In this document: positions 16,872 through 26,225 of the stretch, piece after piece
Position numbering within the stretch: position 1 is the first letter of the stretch
Layout: every line of letters begins with the position of its first letter
NCBI RefSeq assembly: GCF_017114995.1
Contig: NZ_JABXKL010000001.1
Location: 1 to 64,000, forward strand
Origin: Nostoc sp. NMS9
GTDB lineage: Bacteria > Cyanobacteriota > Cyanobacteriia > Cyanobacteriales > Nostocaceae
Direction: 5' to 3'
Length of the DNA stretch: 64,000 nucleotides
Notes under the pieces: model-generated
Databases searched by the model: none
The model's input: only the letters and a program-made list of their open reading frames with translations
Told to the model about the DNA's origin: nothing
Program-made: the position numbers and the translations under genes

Positions 16872-19091
16872 TTAATTAATGGTGGCAGTCTTGCCGTTAT
16901 GATGAGCCGGGGAAGATATTAGCGCCAACCCATTATGAGAGGTAAAAATATCATCTAAGAAATCTAAATGTTCGCCAGGTAAAGAGCGCAATTCTTCTGG
17001 TGTACCTTGGATTTTTAAGCGTCCTTGTTCTAAAAATACAATTAAATCTGCTCTCTGTATCACCTTGGGACGGTGACTAATTAAAATAGTCGTTTGATTG
17101 TGACGATAGGATAAAAGTCTATCTAGTACTTGTCTTTCGCTTACTGGGTCGAGTGCGCCTGTGGATTCGTCTAAAATTAAGATTGGTGGCTGAGTAACTA
17201 TGGCTCTGGCTATGGCTAATCTTTGGCGTTGTCCACCAGAAAGATTTGCCCCAAATTCTCCTAAAACAGTTTGATATTTATCAGGGAGTTTGCTAATAAA
17301 TTCATCTGCACCTGCAATTTGACAAGCTTTGACAATTTCTTCAAAACTAATATGGGGATAGCTAAACTGGAAGTTATCAATAATCGAACGACTCCAAAAG
17401 TGGGGTTCTTGGGGAACTAATACCACTTGTTGACGTAGACATTCTAAGGATAGGTCTTGCTGATTATAAAGACCATAACGAATATTGCCAGACTCGACTT
17501 TATATAAGCCAGTCATCAGTTTTGCCAGGGTACTTTTACCACAGCCAGATTTGCCAATTAAAGCAATAACTTTACCGCCAGGAATAGTTAAGGAAAAATC
17601 TTGTAGGAGGTCAACTCTACCTGCATGATGAAAGTTAAGTTCAGTGCAAGTAATATCTGCATTTCCAGGAATTTGTGCCCAAGGCTTTTTAAAATCATTT
17701 TCGGATTCTGGGGTAGCGTCAATCACTTCTGTCATGCGTTGAAGGACTATCTGGGCTGTGATAAACTGCTCTACTAAGCCGATGGCAGCACCTAAGAAGC
17801 CAAGAAAGTTGCCACTCATGCCGTTATATGCCATTAATTGACCGATTGTTAAGCTGTGATTAATGACTAAATAGCTACCCATCCAAAGAATGCCAATACT
17901 AATGAAGGTGGAAAGAATACCAGTAACTGTACTGCTATACAGTCCCAGTTTCATCACACTCCAGCCCAAGTTGGCGAGACGACCATAATTCCCTTGGTAT
18001 TCTGACCAAGCTTGGGGAGTGGCTTGGGTAGTTTTTAATACTTGGATACCGCGAAATGTTTCTACCAAAAAGCCTTGGTTTTCTGTACCTGAAACAATTA
18101 AATTTCGGGTTTTCCGCCGCATCACGGGTAAAAAAAGCAGGTTAACACCCGTGACAATCATAAACGCAACTATGGAAGCTAGAGTTAGTTCCCAACTGTA
18201 AAAGAGCATAAAACCCAAGGAAATTACAGCAATAAAGAATTGACTGGGTAATCCGAGGACAATTTGGGAAACTAAGTTATTAATGGCTTTGACATCGGCA
18301 ATGCGGCTGACAACTTCCCCACTGCGTCGTCCTTCAAAGTAGGATAGAGGTAAATGTAAAAGTTTGCGTCCGTATTCTAGAATTAGTCCTAATTGTAATT
18401 TTTGACCGAAGTGACCGATGAGGTGAGATTGGACTAAACTAATGGCGCTTCTAATTAAGTTCATGGCGATAACGCCAATGGCGACGGTGGTTAGTAGTTG
18501 GGTATCACCTCGTACTAAGACATCATCGGTGAGGAGTTGCATCATAAAGGGAGATGCCAAAGAAAGCAGTCCAATGGCGATGTTAATGGCGATCGCTTGG
18601 GCGAGAATAGAGCGATAAGGCCAAACCCGTTGCAGATATCTTCCCAGTCCGCCAATTTTATCTGATTCTTGTTGATAAAAACGACTCTCGTCTGGAGTCA
18701 GCAGTAACATTACGCCATTATTCCAACCTGCCATTAACTCTTGACGGGTAAGATGACGAATACCAACACCAGGGTCGGCAATGACGTATTTTTTGCCTTT
18801 TTGTCCGTATAATACAACCCAATGGTAGCCTTTCCAGTGGATAATCGCTGGTAGGGGAGCTTGATCTAATTGGTCGATTAATTGGGGACTAGCTTTAACT
18901 TGGCGGGCATTGAATCCTAGTACTTCTGCACCCCGCTTCAATCCCAGCAAGGATGTTCCTCTAGAACCAGTACCTACGGCTTCTCGAACGCGGTTGAGGG
19001 TAAATGTGCGCCCGTAGTGTTTGGCAATGGTTGCAAGACTTGCAGCACCGCAGTCTTCTTCACTGTGTTGGAGGACTATTTGGTATTTCAT
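16872..19091 (-). CDS. C39-peptidase ABC exporter (PCAT)
   Basis: 739 aa peptidase-containing ABC transporter. The N-terminal C39 domain has its full triad: Cys14 (EEDCGAAS), His90 (GYHWVVLYG) and Asp106 (ADPGVG). It cuts after double-glycine leaders. The membrane domain (about 160-450) has six predicted helices. The nucleotide-binding domain has Walker A (GKSGCGKST), the signature LSGGQRQR and Walker B with ILDESTGALD. It should cleave and export the product of the gene just upstream (19257-19655), working with the HlyD protein downstream. Same-strand spacing is 165 bp to the precursor gene and 25 bp to HlyD. All catalytic residues are present, so the machine looks functional. A HetC-like role is possible for this family in heterocystous cyanobacteria, but nothing here points to it specifically. 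Confidence 0.93.
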   Translation of the reverse strand: MKYQIVLQHSEEDCGAASLATIAKHYGRTFTLNRVREAVGTGSRGTSLLGLKRGAEVLGFNARQVKASPQLIDQLDQAPLPAIIHWKGYHWVVLYGQKGKKYVIADPGVGIRHLTRQELMAGWNNGVMLLLTPDESRFYQQESDKIGGLGRYLQRVWPYRSILAQAIAINIAIGLLSLASPFMMQLLTDDVLVRGDTQLLTTVAIGVIAMNLIRSAISLVQSHLIGHFGQKLQLGLILEYGRKLLHLPLSYFEGRRSGEVVSRIADVKAINNLVSQIVLGLPSQFFIAVISLGFMLFYSWELTLASIVAFMIVTGVNLLFLPVMRRKTRNLIVSGTENQGFLVETFRGIQVLKTTQATPQAWSEYQGNYGRLANLGWSVMKLGLYSSTVTGILSTFISIGILWMGSYLVINHSLTIGQLMAYNGMSGNFLGFLGAAIGLVEQFITAQIVLQRMTEVIDATPESENDFKKPWAQIPGNADITCTELNFHHAGRVDLLQDFSLTIPGGKVIALIGKSGCGKSTLAKLMTGLYKVESGNIRYGLYNQQDLSLECLRQQVVLVPQEPHFWSRSIIDNFQFSYPHISFEEIVKACQIAGADEFISKLPDKYQTVLGEFGANLSGGQRQRLAIARAIVTQPPILILDESTGALDPVSERQVLDRLLSYRHNQTTILISHRPKVIQRADLIVFLEQGRLKIQGTPEELRSLPGEHLDFLDDIFTSHNGLALISSPAHHNGKTATIN

Positions 19092-19256
19092 CTTCTGGTG
19101 TGATGATTGGCGAGAAAATACAATCGAGTCCTGTGACCCGATTGTATTTAGTGTTTATTTTTTTTCATTCAGATTTTTGAGTAGTTGGCTCTTTGATCTG
19201 AACCGAGACAGGACAATATAACCTGGGAAATTCAAATCATTAAATCGACTTGATAA

Positions 19257-19655
19257 TTACAAATCAGAGAGTGGCACTTGGAGCGAGAAAAGGCCAATGG
19301 TGCTTAGAGGTTTAGCAGCAAGTACAGTATCTCCTTGCAGAGTAAAACTTATTGTGTCTGTTGCACCCAGTTGCTGTGATAATGCTGGTTTAAATTGGGT
19401 TATTGAAGAATTATATAAAATATATTCTCCATTATAATTACCGCTTTGTCCAGGTTGTAAAACTTGCTGTTGTGGCACTACGTTCTGTCCAAAATTATAA
19501 AAACCTCTCGTACTACCTGAATTATTGGTAACTGTAAAACCTCCCATAATTTCAGAGGCTTCATCGTAGCTTAATTCAGATAATAAATTGTCATCCTGGT
19601 CATCAAAACTGATAGAAAAAGAATCTTTTCCTGCTTTAGAAGTTGTTTGTAGCAT
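19257..19655 (-). CDS. Double-glycine leader precursor, probable PCAT substrate
   Basis: 132 aa. Residues 1-39 form an acidic leader ending in LLSELSYDEASEIMGG, a textbook double-glycine C39 cleavage site (LS..E..EI.GG). The predicted mature part (residues 40-132, 93 aa) has no cysteine and is rich in Gly, Asn, Ser, Gln and hydrophobics (GFYNFGQNVVPQ, LQPGQSGNYNG), so it looks like a small beta-rich secreted protein and not a lanthipeptide. AGGAG lies 9-10 nt before the ATG. It sits directly upstream of the C39 exporter on the same strand. I do not recognise the mature part. There is no modification enzyme next to it, which argues for an unmodified bacteriocin-like or signalling protein. Confidence 0.75.
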   Translation of the reverse strand: MLQTTSKAGKDSFSISFDDQDDNLLSELSYDEASEIMGGFTVTNNSGSTRGFYNFGQNVVPQQQVLQPGQSGNYNGEYILYNSSITQFKPALSQQLGATDTISFTLQGDTVLAAKPLSTIGLFSLQVPLSDL

Positions 19656-19993
19656 GATGCAAATCTCCTAACAATACTTCAATGTTAATTAGATGATGCA
19701 GAGATAATTAGGTAACTTTTAAGAAGTTGCATATTTGTGGGATAAATTTGCGGCTGTAACTATCGAAATTTTGTTCTGTATTTGACGAACTTATTCAATG
19801 ATTCCGCTATTGCCCAAAGAAAGCATCTTTTTAAATGAACTTCTCTGCATATCACTCTCTACGATGACTTTTAGTCTTTATGCACTTGGATCGGAAAAAT
19901 TTTGAAAAATCTGTAAAATACTTACGCAGCAAGGAATTAACTTTTGGCTGTATGGCTGTATTATAATTGAAATCAGCTATCGGCAAGTATTCC
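19656..19993. promoter_or_regulatory. Divergent promoter region between export operon and sigma-factor operon
   Basis: This AT-rich, non-coding stretch of 338 bp separates two divergent operons and must carry both promoters. I cannot assign a confident -35/-10 pair or an operator. The sigma-factor frame continues back to a TTG at 19967, but the ATG at 19994 is the more likely start. Confidence 0.5.
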
Positions 19994-21181
19994 ATGCAAC
20001 CCCGACAGGGCATTGTTGAAATCTTTTCTACCTTTGTGCAATTTGATGTAGATCAATTTAGTGGTTGGGCAACAGATGCCAAACTGCGACGCAGTATGAA
20101 AGTTTGCCTGGAGGAGTCGTCAACTGAGAAATCAGATACCTTTTGGGCACTTTACTGGTATAAAGTTTGGCAGACTCAATCTAGTGCTGTGGCACTTGCA
20201 CATATTTCTGCTTATTTACAAGAGGTGTGCTATTGGACTTCTAGAAAATTTACCCTTAACTTTCCCACGCAGTCGTCTGTAGCAGATTGTTTTCAGATGG
20301 CGATCGCTAATACTAACAAAATCCTCAAAAATTTCAATCCTCAATACAGTTCGCATTTAAAAGCTTACGCACAATTAACTTTTGAATCGATTATCAAAGA
20401 TGCACTGCGCTTACAGCGGGAAGCAGACATTTGCTCAGACTGGGCATTATTGCATAAACTCAGCCGCAAACGACTAGTGCAGTCATTACAAAATGCCGGA
20501 TTGAACGCCGAAAGCATCGAGAGTTATGTTTTAGCCTGGGAATGCTTTAAGGAACTCTACACAGGTGACAATACAAAAATTCGTCAGCTTCCCAAACCAG
20601 ATGCTCGGACTTGGGAGGCTATTAGTAATCTTTATAATGCAGAACGTTTAAGCCGATTGAGTTCACCCACTGCCGCAGTCAATCAGCAAACCATAGAAAC
20701 CTGGGTATTATCTGCTGCTAAAGCTGCCCGTACTTTCCTGTATCCTAAGTTTGTTTCCGCAGACGCTCCCCTCAAAGAAGACGATCGCAATTTATTAGAT
20801 ATATTGCCTGTAGATTTGCAAACATCTTTACTAACGGAAATTATTGAGCAGGAAGAAGCTGTGAATATGCGATCGCAGCAAACTCAGTTAAACCAAGTTT
20901 TGTACAAAGCGATCGCTGCACTCGATGCTGAGTCTCAAAAAGTACTACAAGCTTACTACGTTCAACAACTGACTCAACAAGAAATTGCTGCACAGTTAGA
21001 AATTAAGCAATATACTGTTTCCCGTCGCCTTAGCAGCATTAAAAAGTCATTGCTTTTGACTCTCACGCAATGGAGTCAAAACACCTTGCATATTTCCCCT
21101 AAATCCGACGTAGTAGATGCCATAAACACAAGTTTAGAGGAATGGCTGAAAGTCCAATATAGCCATACCCAGCTTCAATGA
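19994..21181 (+). CDS. Sigma-70-like factor heading a DUF1822-CHAT operon
   Basis: 395 aa. The C-terminal part carries a sigma region-4 helix-turn-helix: LTQQEIAAQLEIKQYTVSRRL, preceded by ALDAESQKVLQAYY, as in ECF-like sigma factors. The N-terminal half is long and diverged; a region-2-like segment lies around residues 85-150 (HISAYLQEVCYWTSRKF and on). This type is found mainly in cyanobacteria at the head of operons with DUF1822, CHAT-CHASE2 and DUF928, exactly the order seen here. The role is probably transcription control of its own operon or of envelope stress genes; that is inference. DUF1822 follows after 73 bp. Confidence 0.75.
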   Translation: MQPRQGIVEIFSTFVQFDVDQFSGWATDAKLRRSMKVCLEESSTEKSDTFWALYWYKVWQTQSSAVALAHISAYLQEVCYWTSRKFTLNFPTQSSVADCFQMAIANTNKILKNFNPQYSSHLKAYAQLTFESIIKDALRLQREADICSDWALLHKLSRKRLVQSLQNAGLNAESIESYVLAWECFKELYTGDNTKIRQLPKPDARTWEAISNLYNAERLSRLSSPTAAVNQQTIETWVLSAAKAARTFLYPKFVSADAPLKEDDRNLLDILPVDLQTSLLTEIIEQEEAVNMRSQQTQLNQVLYKAIAALDAESQKVLQAYYVQQLTQQEIAAQLEIKQYTVSRRLSSIKKSLLLTLTQWSQNTLHISPKSDVVDAINTSLEEWLKVQYSHTQLQ

Positions 21182-21254
21182 GCAGACAAGATATAATTTT
21201 GTCTCTCCCCTCTCCCTAATATGGTCTTTATATGAAGCCATTCTAAAATTATTT

Positions 21255-22403
21255 ATGTTGAACCCACCTGCCCCATTCACCATTGACTCACAGCTATACT
21301 TGGAAATTACCCAATCTCCAGAGGCGCAAGAACAACCATACTCAACAGCTGGTGCTTGTCAACGTGGGTGGATAAATCAAAAATGCTTGCAAGCATTTTT
21401 GCCTTGGTTCAAGGAGGAAATTGCTCCCACCGCCAGGGTTTATCCTAACAGTGCGGCATTGCCGAGTTTTTGGGAAGTAGTCAATGGTACAGCTATTACT
21501 TTTGATCGCGATCGCCTTGTATTAATTCCCACCCTGGCGATGGATGACGATGAGTTACGCGTACCGCAAGAATGGGTAGATATTCCAGAGTGGGTTGCTG
21601 ACTATTACGTAGCAGTACAAGTTAATCCCGATGATGGCTGGATGAAGATTTTCGGCTACACAACCCATCAAATTCTGAAAACAAAAGGGATTTATGATGC
21701 TGGCGATCGTACTTACAGCTTGGAAAGGGAAGATTTAATTCTAGATATTAATGTGCTGTGGGTTACACGCCAACTTAATCAGCCAGAAGCCTTACGTGCC
21801 GAGATTGCACCTTTAGATTCTATTGCCAAAATCCAGGCAGAAAACCTTTTAGAAAGATTGGGCGATCGCGATGTGAAATTTCCGCGTTTGGCAGTTCCAT
21901 TTTCACTCTGGGGTGCGCTCTTGGCACATAGCGGTTGGCGAAAAAAGTTGTATGAACTGCGTCAGGGTTTACTCATACAGCGATCAATTCCGCAATGGTT
22001 ACAGACAGGAGTAGCCAATTTAGCTCAACAGTGGGGATGGGAAAAAAGAGAATTCGTTGTGGTACTTACGGGAATGCGGAGTGCAGAACCAGTTCTAGGC
22101 TTGTCTCGGCAAATAAAAGTTGCAGAGCAAACATACGAGTTACGCATTTTCCCAAAAAGCGCTTCTGAGGACTATGTTTGGCGTTTTGAATTGCGAAATA
22201 CAACTCTTGATAGTCAAATTCCGGCTGGGTTTAAGCTGCGACTACTAACGGAAGACTTACAAGCTTTTGAAAATAATCAAGATACGGCAACAACACCTGT
22301 AGATATGTTGTATTTGGAAGTAATTTTGGAACTAGGAGAAGGATTGGTTTGGGAAATAGAACCCACACCTGAAGACTATGACCGAGAGATTTTGCGGTTT
22401 TAA
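21255..22403 (+). CDS. DUF1822 family protein
   Basis: 382 aa, soluble, without a signal peptide. It matches what I know of cyanobacterial DUF1822 by its length, its tryptophan-rich N-terminal half (PSFWEVVNG, VPQEWVDIPEWVADYYVAVQVNPDDGW) and its place between a sigma factor and a CHAT-CHASE2 gene. Function is unknown. The sigma-like tandem HTH region is absent. Partnership with the sigma factor, perhaps as an anti-sigma or signalling protein, is a guess from the constant neighbourhood. No ribosome site is obvious before the ATG, so translation may depend on the upstream gene. It is separated from the CHAT-CHASE2 gene by 550 bp filled with palindromic repeats. Confidence 0.72.
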   Translation: MLNPPAPFTIDSQLYLEITQSPEAQEQPYSTAGACQRGWINQKCLQAFLPWFKEEIAPTARVYPNSAALPSFWEVVNGTAITFDRDRLVLIPTLAMDDDELRVPQEWVDIPEWVADYYVAVQVNPDDGWMKIFGYTTHQILKTKGIYDAGDRTYSLEREDLILDINVLWVTRQLNQPEALRAEIAPLDSIAKIQAENLLERLGDRDVKFPRLAVPFSLWGALLAHSGWRKKLYELRQGLLIQRSIPQWLQTGVANLAQQWGWEKREFVVVLTGMRSAEPVLGLSRQIKVAEQTYELRIFPKSASEDYVWRFELRNTTLDSQIPAGFKLRLLTEDLQAFENNQDTATTPVDMLYLEVILELGEGLVWEIEPTPEDYDREILRF

Positions 22404-22517
22404 GTGTTACCTTCAAAAATCTTCACGTTTAGCCTCTATTATTTGCTCTTACACTGAATTTAACTACACACAGTAGGCAATTCATTTAGCAACCAAGATA
22501 TATACAGCAGGGTGTAA

Positions 22518-22890
22518 GGGCACGGTAGTGCCCATTGGTGTCAACTTAATCTGAAACCCTTGTCAAGACGTGATATTGAGTTCATTCGCTTATGGTTACT
22601 CACAGCGTCACCCCACCTCGGTTTTGTCTAAAGCCAAAACCGCCCCTCCCCGATGCCTTGGGGCTACGGTGTACACACAAGTCAAATTACCCCCCTCAAT
22701 CCCCCCTTGTAAAGGGGGGAAGCCGGAAATCGAGTTCCCTCTTAAAGGGGCTGGTGAATTGTCGCCCACTAACTAACCTTGCAAAGGGGAGAAGCCGGAA
22801 ATCGAGTTCCCTCCCCTTTGCAAGGGGAGGGTTAGGGTGGGGTAAAGCGTATGTGGGACAAGCGTTTGAGCTTAAGTTGACACCAATGGG
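22518..22890. mobile_element. Palindromic, nested MITE-like insertion inside the operon
   Basis: The element is bounded by an exact 19-bp inverted repeat: CCCATTGGTGTCAACTTAA at 22531-22549 and its complement at 22872-22890, with a GGGCAC/GTGCCC hairpin at the left edge (22518-22533). Inside are a CCCCCCTTGTAAAGGGGGG hairpin (about 22703-22721), a direct repeat GAAGCCGGAAATCGAGTTCC (near 22719 and 22791), and GGCTACGGTGTACACACAAG at 22662-22681, which recurs inverted at 46440-46459. It has no coding capacity. It lies between DUF1822 and CHAT-CHASE2 and may form a strong hairpin in the operon mRNA. Confidence 0.7.
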
Positions 22891-22954
22891 CAGTGCCCTG
22901 CCCCTACGGGTGTACTTCACATAGATACAACTCAACATCTAGGGAGAACTAGCT

Positions 22955-25312
22955 GTGGACAAGTTAATCATCTTAAAGTTAGGGGAGGGAAACTTTGAAC
23001 AAGGGTTTACCGTGACTCTACAGATTGGCGATGAAAATGTCCGCCCGACTGTGGAAATCACAGGTGAACTTCCCTCCAACCCGGAAATTCTCCGCGTTTA
23101 TCACCGTTGGCAATCTATTTATCGTAATTTAAAGTTGCCATCTCGTCCGATTGGTTTACCTAAAGAACTTAACCAATTTCCTAGCCTAGAATACTGCCAG
23201 CAAGTGAGTGAGGAATTTAAAGTAAGTTTTAATACTTGGCTTGCTTCCGATTCCTTTCGTTCCATCCGCGAGACATTGTTAGAAAAACTCATGCTTGCGG
23301 ATAATATCCGTATGCTTTTACAAACCAAAGACCTGCGATTACAGAAATTCCCCTGGCATCTTTGGGATTTGCTAGAACGCTATCCCCAGGCAGAAATAGC
23401 CCTGAGCGCTCCTGCTTACGAACAAGTCAACCTTAACCGCATAGCAACTACATACGACAAAGTAAAAATCTTAGCGATTTTGGGTAACAGTCAAGGTATT
23501 GATACCAAAGCAGACCAGGCGCTACTTAATTTGTTACCCAATACAGATATTACTTTTTTAGTTGAACCACAATGCCTTGACCTTACTGACCAGCTATGGG
23601 AGCAGAATTGGCAGATTCTATTTTTCGCCGGACATAGTTCCACTCAAGAAACGAATCAAACAGGAAAAATCTACATCAATCAAACAGAAAGTCTAACAAT
23701 TAGCCAGTTAAAGTATGCCTTGAAAAAGGCAGTAGAACGAGGTCTACAACTAGCGATTTTCAATTCCTGTGATGGCTTGGGATTGGCATGGGAGTTTGCA
23801 GATTTACATATTCCTCAAATTATCGTGATGCGAGAGCCTGTACCCGACCGGGTGGCACAGCAGTTTTTAAAGTATTTTTTGGAAGCCTTCGCGCGGGGAG
23901 GTTCGTTGTATTTAGCCGTAAGGGAAGCACGAGAAAGGTTACAGGGACTAGAAAACCAATTTCCCTGCGCTACATGGTTGCCTGTCATCTTTCAAAATCC
24001 GGCTGAGATGCCATTGAATTGGGGGAAATTGTTTAAAAATACACACAATCTTCCTGCATATTTGTCTCAAACCACGCCTGTTAGAGGAATCACAAATCGG
24101 CTTGGCTTCTCATTGATTTTACTGACGAGCATGGTAGTAACTGGAATATTAATCGGGATACGGTATTTGGGCGTACTGCAACCATTAGAGCTAAGTGCAT
24201 TTGACCAATTAGTACGCTTGCGTCCTCCTGAAAAACCAGACTCACGCCTACTGATTGTCACTGTGACTGAAGAAGATGTGCAGGCGCAAAAACCGGAAAA
24301 ACCTCAAGGTTCGTTGTCAGACAAATCACTTGCCCAACTGTTAGAAAAATTAGAGGCATATCAACCACAAGTTATTGGTTTGGATATATACCGAGATTAT
24401 CCAGTGGGTAAGGATTATCCAGCATTGGCAGAAAGGATGCGAAAAAGCGATCGCTTTGTCGGGGTATGTCAACTCAGCGATTCTCAAGCAGGAAAACCAG
24501 GTGTGAAACCACCCCCAGAAGTTTTGCCAAAGAATCTAGGTTTTAGCGATATTGCCATAGATTCAGATAATGTCGTGCGTCGCCATCTGTTAGCGTTAAG
24601 TCCTGCGCCCTCATCTCCTTGTACTGCACCCTATGCCTTGAATGTTCAACTTGCGCTGCGTTACCTGTACACCAAGGGAATTCAGTTGCAATTTAACCCT
24701 GATGGCGCGTGGCAATTAGGGAAGGTGACATTTAAACCAATAGAAGCTCATACCGGAGGTTATCAAGGAGTTGATGCTTTTGGACACCAAATTTTATTAA
24801 ATTATCGTTCTTTTGGTTCACCAGAAGCGATCGCACCAAGTATGACCTTACAACAAGTGCTAACGGGTAAGCTAAATGCCAATGCAGTCAAAGACAAAAT
24901 AGTCATTATTGGCACAACAGCAGAAACTTTTGGTGATTACTGGTTAACTCCCTACATCACTCCTCAAGGAAAATTACAGGCAATACCAGGAGTATTTTTA
25001 CAAGCCCAGAAGGTCAGTCAACTGCTCAGGGCTGCTTTGGAGGGACAACCTCTGTTGTGGACTTGGCCACTTTGGGGTGAGGTAATTTGGGTTTGGGGTT
25101 GGTCTTTTTTAGGCGGTTTGTTTACTGCTTATCTGCACCGATTCATTTACTTAAGCTTGGCAGGAGGAATAGCCATTATCAGTTTATACGTTAGCTGTTT
25201 TATATTTTTAATTGTATATAGTTGTTGGGTTCCCCTGATTCCTGCTATGTTGGCTTTAGTAGGTAATAGTTTAATAGCTACAACTTACTTAAATATGAAA
25301 TTTAAAAATTAA
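22955..25312 (+). CDS. CHAT-CHASE2 membrane protein
   Basis: 785 aa, GTG start with AGGGAGA about 9 nt before it. The N-terminal half is a CHAT domain with the probable dyad His in FAGHSS (about 226) and Cys in FNSCDGLG (about 273). After a membrane helix (about 387-405) comes an extracytoplasmic CHASE2 domain (about 410-695), with LLIVTVTEEDVQAQ and VIGLDIYRDYP as recognisable stretches. Two or three membrane helices at 710-780 close the protein. CHASE2 is thought to sense external signals, and CHAT is a caspase-like peptidase fold, so the protein can be read as a transmembrane sensor with a cytoplasmic protease-like output. It carries no kinase or cyclase. It is in an operon with the sigma factor and DUF1822, upstream of DUF928. 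Confidence 0.83.
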   Translation: MDKLIILKLGEGNFEQGFTVTLQIGDENVRPTVEITGELPSNPEILRVYHRWQSIYRNLKLPSRPIGLPKELNQFPSLEYCQQVSEEFKVSFNTWLASDSFRSIRETLLEKLMLADNIRMLLQTKDLRLQKFPWHLWDLLERYPQAEIALSAPAYEQVNLNRIATTYDKVKILAILGNSQGIDTKADQALLNLLPNTDITFLVEPQCLDLTDQLWEQNWQILFFAGHSSTQETNQTGKIYINQTESLTISQLKYALKKAVERGLQLAIFNSCDGLGLAWEFADLHIPQIIVMREPVPDRVAQQFLKYFLEAFARGGSLYLAVREARERLQGLENQFPCATWLPVIFQNPAEMPLNWGKLFKNTHNLPAYLSQTTPVRGITNRLGFSLILLTSMVVTGILIGIRYLGVLQPLELSAFDQLVRLRPPEKPDSRLLIVTVTEEDVQAQKPEKPQGSLSDKSLAQLLEKLEAYQPQVIGLDIYRDYPVGKDYPALAERMRKSDRFVGVCQLSDSQAGKPGVKPPPEVLPKNLGFSDIAIDSDNVVRRHLLALSPAPSSPCTAPYALNVQLALRYLYTKGIQLQFNPDGAWQLGKVTFKPIEAHTGGYQGVDAFGHQILLNYRSFGSPEAIAPSMTLQQVLTGKLNANAVKDKIVIIGTTAETFGDYWLTPYITPQGKLQAIPGVFLQAQKVSQLLRAALEGQPLLWTWPLWGEVIWVWGWSFLGGLFTAYLHRFIYLSLAGGIAIISLYVSCFIFLIVYSCWVPLIPAMLALVGNSLIATTYLNMKFKN

Positions 25313-25372
25313 TAATAATGCCAATTTGAAGCATGAAAATCGCCGTTCAGCAGACAGGAGTTAGGAGGTTTT

Positions 25373-26188
25373 ATGAAAAGCTATTGGCAAAAAATACAAT
25401 TAATCGTGGTATTGGGAATAACTTTGTTAGGAATTATTGGCTATTCTCCAATGATTTGGATGACACCAGCTGCGGCCATTCCTAAAAAATTTTCGCCTCC
25501 TCCACCTCCTCCAGACAGGGGTGCAGCAGGCGATCGCGGCGGAGCTGCAAGTCGTGGTTGTGGTGTTAGTAATCAGTCTGTTATTGCACTTGTACCTATA
25601 TACGAAGAGAGACTCAAACAAGGACAAACAGAAGCTGTTTCTGTTACTAAAGTTTGGGGCTTTACGGCTGAAAAATCTCCAACTTTTTGGTTTTTTGTCC
25701 CCTATAAAAAATCTACAATTGATTCCATCGAGTTTGTTCTCAAAGATGAGTCAATTAAACCAAGTCAAACTCTTTACCGAACAATAGTAACAATACCAGA
25801 AGTACCAGGAATTATTAGCATTCCCTTAAGCGCAAATACTCCCCCATTGCAAGTAAACAAGATGTATCACTGGTTTTTCAAGATAAAAGTTATTTGCAAT
25901 CCACAACAACCCGTAGAACAAGAGTATGTAGAAGGATGGGTGCAACGGATCAATCTAAATCCTAAATTAGTAGATAGCTTGAAGCAAGCAACTCCTCAGC
26001 AACGGGTAAACCTTTATGCCGAGAATGGTATTTGGTACGATGCCTTGACTACTTTGGCTGAATTACGTCTTAGCAAACCTGAAGATCCAACTCTAGCCGT
26101 GGAGTGGATGAATTTGCTTAAATCTATAGATTTAGAGAATTTAGCTAAACAACCTCTGATAAAATGTTGCCAAGGCAATACAAAGTAG
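25373..26188 (+). CDS. DUF928 family secreted protein
   Basis: 271 aa with a signal peptide or anchor (residues about 8-35) and then a proline-rich stretch (FSPPPPPPDRGA), as usual in cyanobacterial DUF928. The middle holds paired beta-strand blocks: PTFWFFVPY, PGIISIPLS and the W-rich MYHWFFKIKVIC. The C-terminal part is helical, resembling the TPR-like tail of this family (LYAENGIWYDALTTLAELR). AGGAGG lies 5 nt before the ATG, a strong site. It is the last gene of the sigma-DUF1822-CHAT-CHASE2 cassette. The molecular role is unknown; a periplasmic partner of the CHASE2 sensor is a reasonable guess. Confidence 0.78.
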   Translation: MKSYWQKIQLIVVLGITLLGIIGYSPMIWMTPAAAIPKKFSPPPPPPDRGAAGDRGGAASRGCGVSNQSVIALVPIYEERLKQGQTEAVSVTKVWGFTAEKSPTFWFFVPYKKSTIDSIEFVLKDESIKPSQTLYRTIVTIPEVPGIISIPLSANTPPLQVNKMYHWFFKIKVICNPQQPVEQEYVEGWVQRINLNPKLVDSLKQATPQQRVNLYAENGIWYDALTTLAELRLSKPEDPTLAVEWMNLLKSIDLENLAKQPLIKCCQGNTK

Positions 26189-26225
26189 CACAGCAAAGCA
26201 ATAGACCTCTTGCAAAAGTCGGTCC

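Noticed and set aside
22570..22938. Frames of 68-110 codons between DUF1822 and CHAT-CHASE2
   Set aside because: They consist wholly of palindromic repeat DNA.
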